This document shows, piece by piece, positions 57,339 to 64,000 of a stretch of 64,000 nt of DNA. The notes beneath the pieces were generated by a model. It saw nothing but the letters and a program-made list of their open reading frames with translations. It did not search any database and had not been told where the DNA came from. The stretch is from positions 363,439-427,438 of the forward strand of contig VZSF01008512.1 in assembly GCA_013398295.1 (NCBI GenBank), in the 5' to 3' direction. Positions within the stretch are counted from its first letter, which is position 1. The number at the start of each line of letters is the position of its first letter. The translations under genes and the position numbers were made by a program. Origin of the DNA: Chionis minor. Its lineage: Eukaryota > Chordata > Aves > Charadriiformes > Chionididae.

Positions 57339-60300
57339 AAAAGACATGAGGTGTACTGGGAAGAATGGAAAGAAAAAAAGAAAAGTTTAAAAAACGCCTG
57401 ATGTTTGGAAGCTTCTAGTCTTCTAAGTTAGATCAGAGTTAGAAAGGGAAAGAAGGAGGCAGAGGGAAGGAAAAGAGGTGTTATGAGACAAACAGATGAA
57501 GGAAGATGAAAAGATATCTGAAGAATCTTTCTAAGATGAACTCTTTCTCAGAAGGAGCTTTCTGTGGAAGCTGAACAGCAGCACACAATAATGTTTATCG
57601 CTCAATGAAAGCGTGATGTGGGCAGGCGGCTATGAAGCAAGACTGTGGTAGGTCCGGTTGCTTCGAGGATAAGTGGTGGTTCAGTTTGCTGCCTGCTTAA
57701 GAGCTCTGAAAGTGACGTCTTTCAGCTTCCATCTCCTTCACGCTTTCCACACAACCTGAGGTTGAATTGCTCCACCTTCCCAAGGGCTCCAACTACAATG
57801 TTACATTATGCTGTAGGAAAACACAGTCTCTCATAAGTTATCATGTCTTTTTAAAATGTGTATTTTGTGGTCAAAATCCTTGTTTATAATTTCAATATTT
57901 GCCCCAGAGCACCTACTGGATGTAAATAGAGTCCACATTCATAAGGGATCGGCTTTTTCCCCACTGCGAATGACCCCAAACAATGATGTTTGAGGAAATC
58001 TTTAGCTTCCAATTGTTCCTCTTCTGAGTAGCTTTAGCGATTCACAAAAGGGAATTCAGCAGTAGTGACTTACTTCTTTATTCTTCTGTCATACTTAAGA
58101 ATCCCTGATGCTTGCACAAGTTCTTGCGCTTGTCTTACCAGCCTTCAGATCACCACACAGCTCTCCTCGGACCCACAGGCTTGCAGTCCTGGCAAGCAAA
58201 ATGCAGAAGTTATGATCTGTAACAGCCTTTCTTGTGGTGAGGTAAATCAACCGCCCTACAATGTGATTATAATGCCACCTTCCAAGAATCTGCTACTGAG
58301 TTGTTCCTCATCAGCTAATGATTCGCCTTGCATGGCTTGTACTTAAATTTAAAACTGCTATTTTAAAGGGAGGGGCACCAAGAGATGAGAACCAAGCCAT
58401 GCACTAAAGACCCCAGAGATCAGAGCCAGGCAGAGAACGCAGGAATTCCTGGCTCCCAACACTGCATTCAGTCCCTCTCTGTCTTTCTCAGCCATTCCTT
58501 CTTGTTTCTATCAAAAATAAAAATGTTCCTTTTATATTTAGAAACTCTAGTACAAGAATGTGCTTAAAATGGCCCCCTTATTTCCTGGAGAGACAGAACT
58601 AAATTTAAAGATGTTATTTTCCTCATGTCACTGAAATAACCTTTTCAGAAACATGAAGTCCACAATGAGGCTTTGAAAGCCCAAGAAGAGGAGCTCAGCA
58701 TCAGCAGCGGCTGCGGGACATACTCTCAGCTGACAGGACTGCTTTTACTAAACCTGCTGTTGAGCAATGGAAGATTTTATTTTATGAGGGTTATTTAAGG
58801 AAAAGTGATATGAAAGTAAAAGAGAAGATGGTGATCTAAGGATGCAGGGAGCGGGGAAAAGATTATTCTTTTCTTTCTGTTTTTCAGATGGACCTTTGTG
58901 CTCTGAGTTTTGGAACTGCCAGTGAAATTTTGGAAAGGGAGGAGAAATCATGCGGTAGTCTCTACACCCACATCTGGTAGGTCTTTGTGTTCTTAACGAG
59001 CAATCATTTGCTCAAATTCATCTGGTGACTGATACATTCCTCCTATCGGAATTTTCATCCTTTCTGTCAATTTAAAACTATAAAGGATTCCTCTGAGATT
59101 ATAGCAGCTTTCATTTACTCAATATTGTGATAAGCCGTGTGCCCTCTAGCGCTTGCATAACCTTTGCAGTGAAGACCACAAAGCAGAGCATGGCTCAACA
59201 TGGCAGTTTTATGAGTTTTCTGCAGTGCATCAACAGTACCAGGGTAATGTTTTGACTGTGTGCTGTAGACCTCTGGGCTCTTCAAAAGGCAATTTCTTTT
59301 ACGCAATTGAGACAGCAAGAAATTGTTTTGTCTGTCTATATATATCATACTGTGTAGGCAACGGGGACCAGTCCAGCAGCAAGGTTTCAATGGACAGAGA
59401 GCTACCTTGTCTGGAAGTACTTGCACGTGCTTAAGAAAATCAATGCAAAATCCACTTTTTCTTAAAATGAGCTCTGAGTTCTTTGTGCTCCTCACACATG
59501 GCTTTCCATGCTTCTCTTTCCACATGCTGTTAACTTATTGGAAGAGGAAATGAGGCCTCTTATTGTAATATCTCTCTGTGTATGCAAGATCCTTCATTTT
59601 GTTCCCACAGCTCTGGTGAATGTATGCACAAAAGTAGCATAGTAATTCGTGCCAACTTCAATGACAACCTAGCTCTATACAAAGAAACGGTTAAATAATG
59701 AAGTCTGGGAGTAAACTCTGGCAGGAGACCAGACCTAATAATTCCACTTGGCAAGATTATCCATGCCAGCAAGAAGGGCTGACTTTCTAGTATAAACAAT
59801 TAACTGTGGTGATAAAGGATCTACCGCATGTTATATTACTGGCCAAGGTGGGGTGGGGGTGAGGAAGCATAAGTGGTCAATGTCTTTCAATTAGTTTGTT
59901 CTGCACAAACTTATTAGCTTTGTTTTGGATTTGGTGGGTTTATTTGCTTTATTAATAAATAGAACAAATAAGAAAGGGAAAAAATAGTACGTTGTGCCTC
60001 AGCAACCAAGTTGTTGCATCTCACCTCTTCCGAGTTAAAGCAGTATTTCATTTGTAATAAGTGAATTTATCTTCAAACAAAGAAAAATCCATGCAACATA
60101 TTTAATAACTGATGTTAAGAAACAATAGCAGGCACTTTTCCACTAACATCTTGGCAAGGTAATGTGTACACATAGAAGGACGGAGATTGCATACTGAATT
60201 ATCCATTGACATCTTAAAGAAAGCCCCTTCATGATGCTACAGTACTATGCTTCATAATTATTTAATGATGTGAGGAGGACTGATTCTTTTAAGAAAAAGA

Positions 60301-62699
60301 ACATTTGATCTGTGTCTTGTTGTTATGATCTTTGCAATGACTTTTGACAAAAATTTAGTATCTGACTTCAGGGTAGCTTTCTGATTTATGACACCTCCTT
60401 ATTTTTGCCGTTTTTTCACTTGTCCCTTTTCTAGTGCATGCTAAGCACTTCGTACTTTAGTAGTCCTTAGCTTATAGCACTAATTTCAAGTCTTTTATGG
60501 CTAATATGAACAAAGCCTGTCTGTTTTGTCTCTGTCAAAGTTTGTCTAAAATATATAGTGAGTTGGAAACACTTTCCTTCAGAGCAATGACTTTCTAGGA
60601 GAAATTTAGGATGGGAATATTGAAGGCCAAGGCTCCGTATAGTTCTGAGTGTATGCAATGCATGATATGACACAATACCTGTGATATCAGGGCATCGGAG
60701 TCAGTAACCAGAAGACGTGTCCAATTCTTTTTAGTAGTTATGTTCCATAGCAACATATGCTCTGTGCTATAATGACACCTAATTTGAGACATCAGGCTGA
60801 GAAACTCCCAAGGCATTTCCCAAAGGTCATTTAACTAAACCGGGACAAATCTGGATTCATCTGCTGTTTTGCTTGCAAACTAAATCTGCTTTTGCTGTAG
60901 TTCTAAAAGAAAGACGTGCAGATGTTGCACTGCTTTTAAAGAACACACCAATAGAGATGATTCCAAGTCTGCTCTCCATGGCGCCCAGCATGATTTTCAA
61001 AAGTACAGTGTATCTGGCCTTCTTGGCTGATGCTCTCTGTCTCTGTTGCCTCTACAGAGAAGCTCAGCTTCATAGGAGCTCAAATCCCATCTTTGCCAGT
61101 CCCGCTTTATTTCACTTTTGGTGAAAATGTAAAGCAGGTGAGTTAATAACCCAATAGGTTTATTGGAGCTCTACTGAGAGCCAAAGATACCAAAACAGTA
61201 TGTGTCTTGAAGTAGTCCAAATGTGTAATCAAATGGAATTCTACTGCAGATCGCCAAGTAGTTAGTAGGCTTAAAATATTTCCTGTAAATGGTCCTTTCC
61301 TTACTTTTCCTGTCCCAAGTGGCCCATGATCATCTCATCTGTTTTTCCCAGCAGTGGTCTCAGGCATCCCAGACCATATGATTCCTATTAAAAGACTGGC
61401 ACCCAGCTTATGATCCATCAACGCCTCACCTTCACAAGGCAGTGCCGGAGCAGTACAACATGCTAACACCTTTCAGACATTCCAGCAAGAAAACCAGGGG
61501 CATAAAAATAGACAATACACCACCAACAGTGCTAACAAATTCTAATTATAATGGGGCCAGCTGTTGGAAGCTACCAGCCAAAATGCCTTTATATGAATTC
61601 AGCTAAGTCAGATGACAATAACATTTAACCCACCTATGTCTGATGATTGTTCGCATGTGCTGATACACTATCTCTTCCCACGGCAGCCAACACATGAGGG
61701 ATCAGGAAAAGGAAATATTGCACCTGGTTAGATACAAGAGCAACATGCTTTTTTCAAAACCTTTACAATTCCTGTCATTTCTTTTCCTTAGAAAGATAAA
61801 TTATTCCACCTAACTCTGATACATAGAAAGCACAGTGAAGAATGCAATGTCTGATTCAAAGGTGTGGTGTATTTAGATGTGTAAGGGAAGGTCGAGATAT
61901 CTGTTTTGCTTTGAAGTAAATCCTGTAAGAACCACCATTATCTCATGGAAAGTTTTGAAAATGCGATTTAAAAAGCACTTGTGTCCAGATTACCCATGTG
62001 CCAGAGCAAACCAGTGAAACCCCTTGAATCATTCCTGTCATTAGACTATCTCAAAACACATTTGCCAGACTGTTGAAAGAAGGTAGCGTTTCCTCTAGAC
62101 ACCGTATGTTGTGAAGTATTATAAATATATTGCAGTGCCTAGAATCAGGATCAGATTAGTTAGCTTGCGAAACAGTAGTGTTTTACTTTCTTGTCTCATT
62201 TATTTGAGAGGTAGCAAAGCCAGTGTTGAAACTGGTTTTTTCATGTATAAACATTCTGAAATAGCACATGTAGTTCGTCTTCAAAGGTATGCGTTTCTCC
62301 AGCATATGTGTATAGACAAGGTGCCAGAATGTGGCCGTGTCTCTCTCTGCCACTCCAGCTACAATTTCCTGTTCCTAGTCTCCGCTTCTGAACTCGGGAG
62401 TGCTTGCAATTAAAGTGATCCCAGAAAAACAAGATGATGAGTCTGCCCTCTGTCTCATGATTTTCCCACAGGAAAGAGCGAAATAAGAGCACCCTAAACC
62501 AGCAAGCAGCTACCTCCCTGGAAGTTTTGTATAAACCTGTGACTAATGAGCGTGATCCAGCCTATGACTGTGCCTAATTAGTTGCTTCTCCCCACAGCTC
62601 ATCACAAAAACAGGGTGTGATCGCTCAAGAGACTGCACTGGTGAGGAACACATCTCAGAGAGCGCCTTAGGTGTTCTCTGCTCCTCTTCCTGTGTCTTT
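57339..62699. other. Unique AT-rich DNA, no gene recognised
   Basis: Short open frames on both strands, of which the longest is 136 codons on the minus strand (59115-59525), without recognisable domains. No repeat family was identified by eye. Confidence 0.55.
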
Positions 62700-63290
62700 A
62701 TGGTGATTTGAGGTGATCTTTGTTCAAACTTCATCTCCTCCAGCGGCTCAGCCCCCCGTGAGGGACTCAGCGTTACGCAGCACCCACAAGCGTGCCGCCA
62801 GTCGCCGCAGTGATGGTGAGATGCCAAGAGAGCTGAGACCCCCGGCGTGCAGGTGTGGAGCGTCACATGCATGCGGGGGAGACTCGTCCTGGGGCCAGAG
62901 GTTCTCCTTTGTGCCAAAACATGCAGCATCAATAAGCTCCCAGCTGCCCTGCGCCGGCGCCTTAAATAAGTGTGCTCACATGTAAGATTAAATTATGGAA
63001 GTGACTTTCTGCAGCGAGAAGGGAGAAACTCTCGGCATTCAGCAGCCGCTTCGCTGCTCTGAAAGTGCAAAAAAAAAAAAGAGCTGTTAGGTTACCAGGT
63101 GAGGCTGGTGAAGCACAAGCTCAGGCCCGTCTGCCATCAGGTGATGGATCCTGCAGACCTCCAGTGGTCCTTCGGGGGACAGAGGTGGGGTCGGCAGGGT
63201 CCTGCTTCCCATTGCACGCACCACCAGGGTTTACAGCATCAATATCCCCGTGGAGCGGTAAGCAGGCAGGGTGGATTAGCTCTTAATGGC
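62700..63290. other. GC-richer, CpG-containing patch
   Basis: CpG and GC content rise here (for example around 62755-62820 and 62930-62960), interrupted by an A run at 63069-63080. Plus-strand frames at 62713-62985 and 63065-63286 are likely by-products of composition. No domain or promoter element is recognisable. Confidence 0.4.
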
Positions 63291-64000
63291 CAAAAACTTG
63301 TTTGCAAACAAATGCTGTGCTATGCACAGGTGGAATTGTTGCTAAACATACTTACTCAAATGGTTTCCAAAAGACAGCGGTAGGTTATGAAGAAGAAGGA
63401 GGTATTACAGGAAGTATTACTCAGGACTACCTGGTTCTTAGGTTACGTGCGAAGCTAAAATGGCATTCGGGTGGTTTGCAAAGCTATTGCACTTTGCCGG
63501 AACAGAATTTATGCTTTCCTTGTTTTCCTTTTAGCCAGTGATTTGAAAGTATATGTCTCAGAGGACAATGATGAATAAATCAGTGTGTCCACTCTGTGCC
63601 TTATTAAGCACCCATAAATGTCAAAATTTTTGCAACAAGAAAAGGAAGAACACATTGCAAGGAAAAGCCTGTACTGAAAGCAGTCCCTTTTTGTTTCTGC
63701 GAATATAAATTGTTTTTGAAATTATTCAGATATTAATCCATGACTGATAACAGAAATATTTTGATAAGAGTTTTATTTTCTGGAGATATTTTAAACAGTA
63801 AGAGGTTTTTGTATTTGTTTTGTTTTGTTTTTAGAAATAAAGGTTTACCAGATATTTAGCCTGGGTGGAATATATATTTCAAGTGTAAACAACTTTCTAC
63901 TGCTAAAGGATTTAGCAAACAAATGAAGTTAAATAGGAAAGTAGAGGAAATACAAGTAGTTTTGATGAGTTATTAACTTTTATTTGGTTTAGATTTTTAG
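63291..64000. other. Unique AT-rich DNA at right edge
   Basis: No gene or repeat family is recognised. T-rich tracts ending in AG occur at about 63510-63535 and 63810-63834, but without a supportable exon after them. Confidence 0.5.

Noticed and set aside
1..64000. Bacterial-style operons, phage genes or a defence system
   Set aside because: Open frames are short and dense on both strands with no ribosome-binding or operon spacing, and the repeats are vertebrate LINE/SINE families. The window is eukaryotic, non-genic DNA.

Overview
The window is vertebrate nuclear DNA, almost certainly from a bird. The evidence is its repeat content. At least five clear CR1 (chicken repeat 1) LINE copies are present. 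Two are young-looking and end in the avian TCATAGAA-type terminal repeat, and there are weaker, older CR1 scraps and one ancient MIR-type SINE. Base composition is AT-rich and stop codons are dense in all frames. I found no exon, tRNA, rRNA, operon or CRISPR-like array that I can defend. I read this as intergenic or intronic (gene-desert) sequence whose only recognisable coding content is broken retrotransposon ORF2.

Layout. Bases 1-7557 are unique sequence with a perfect hairpin near the left edge. Bases 7578-8665 are GC-richer, with a long but unrecognised open frame. Bases 10850-11480 form a CpG-rich island-like block with an alternating purine-pyrimidine (Z-DNA-type) tract, C- and G-runs and a MIR-like SINE. 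An old, internally deleted CR1 (+) lies at about 14195-15010. A larger CR1 (-) lies at about 18443-21003; it contains an exact 787-bp direct duplication whose two copies are separated by a single N. Old CR1 fragments lie at about 21636-21745, 24090-24215 and 40055-40200. Two closely related 5'-truncated CR1 copies (-) lie at 32735-33803 and 50633-51577. A polypurine GA/GGGAA tract near a second N lies at 53816-54058. A short CR1 3' end (+) lies at 57012-57338. The rest is unique AT-rich DNA with scattered homopolymers and a GC-richer patch near 62700-63290.

The best leads are three. First, the N-interrupted duplication, where removing one copy restores a collinear CR1; this is most simply an assembly error. 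Second, two CR1 copies of different age and orientation that both lack the reverse-transcriptase catalytic core with almost the same breakpoints. Third, the mosaic divergence between the two young CR1 copies, one half nearly identical and the other clearly diverged. I did not find a new multi-gene system, and the sequence gives no sign of one.
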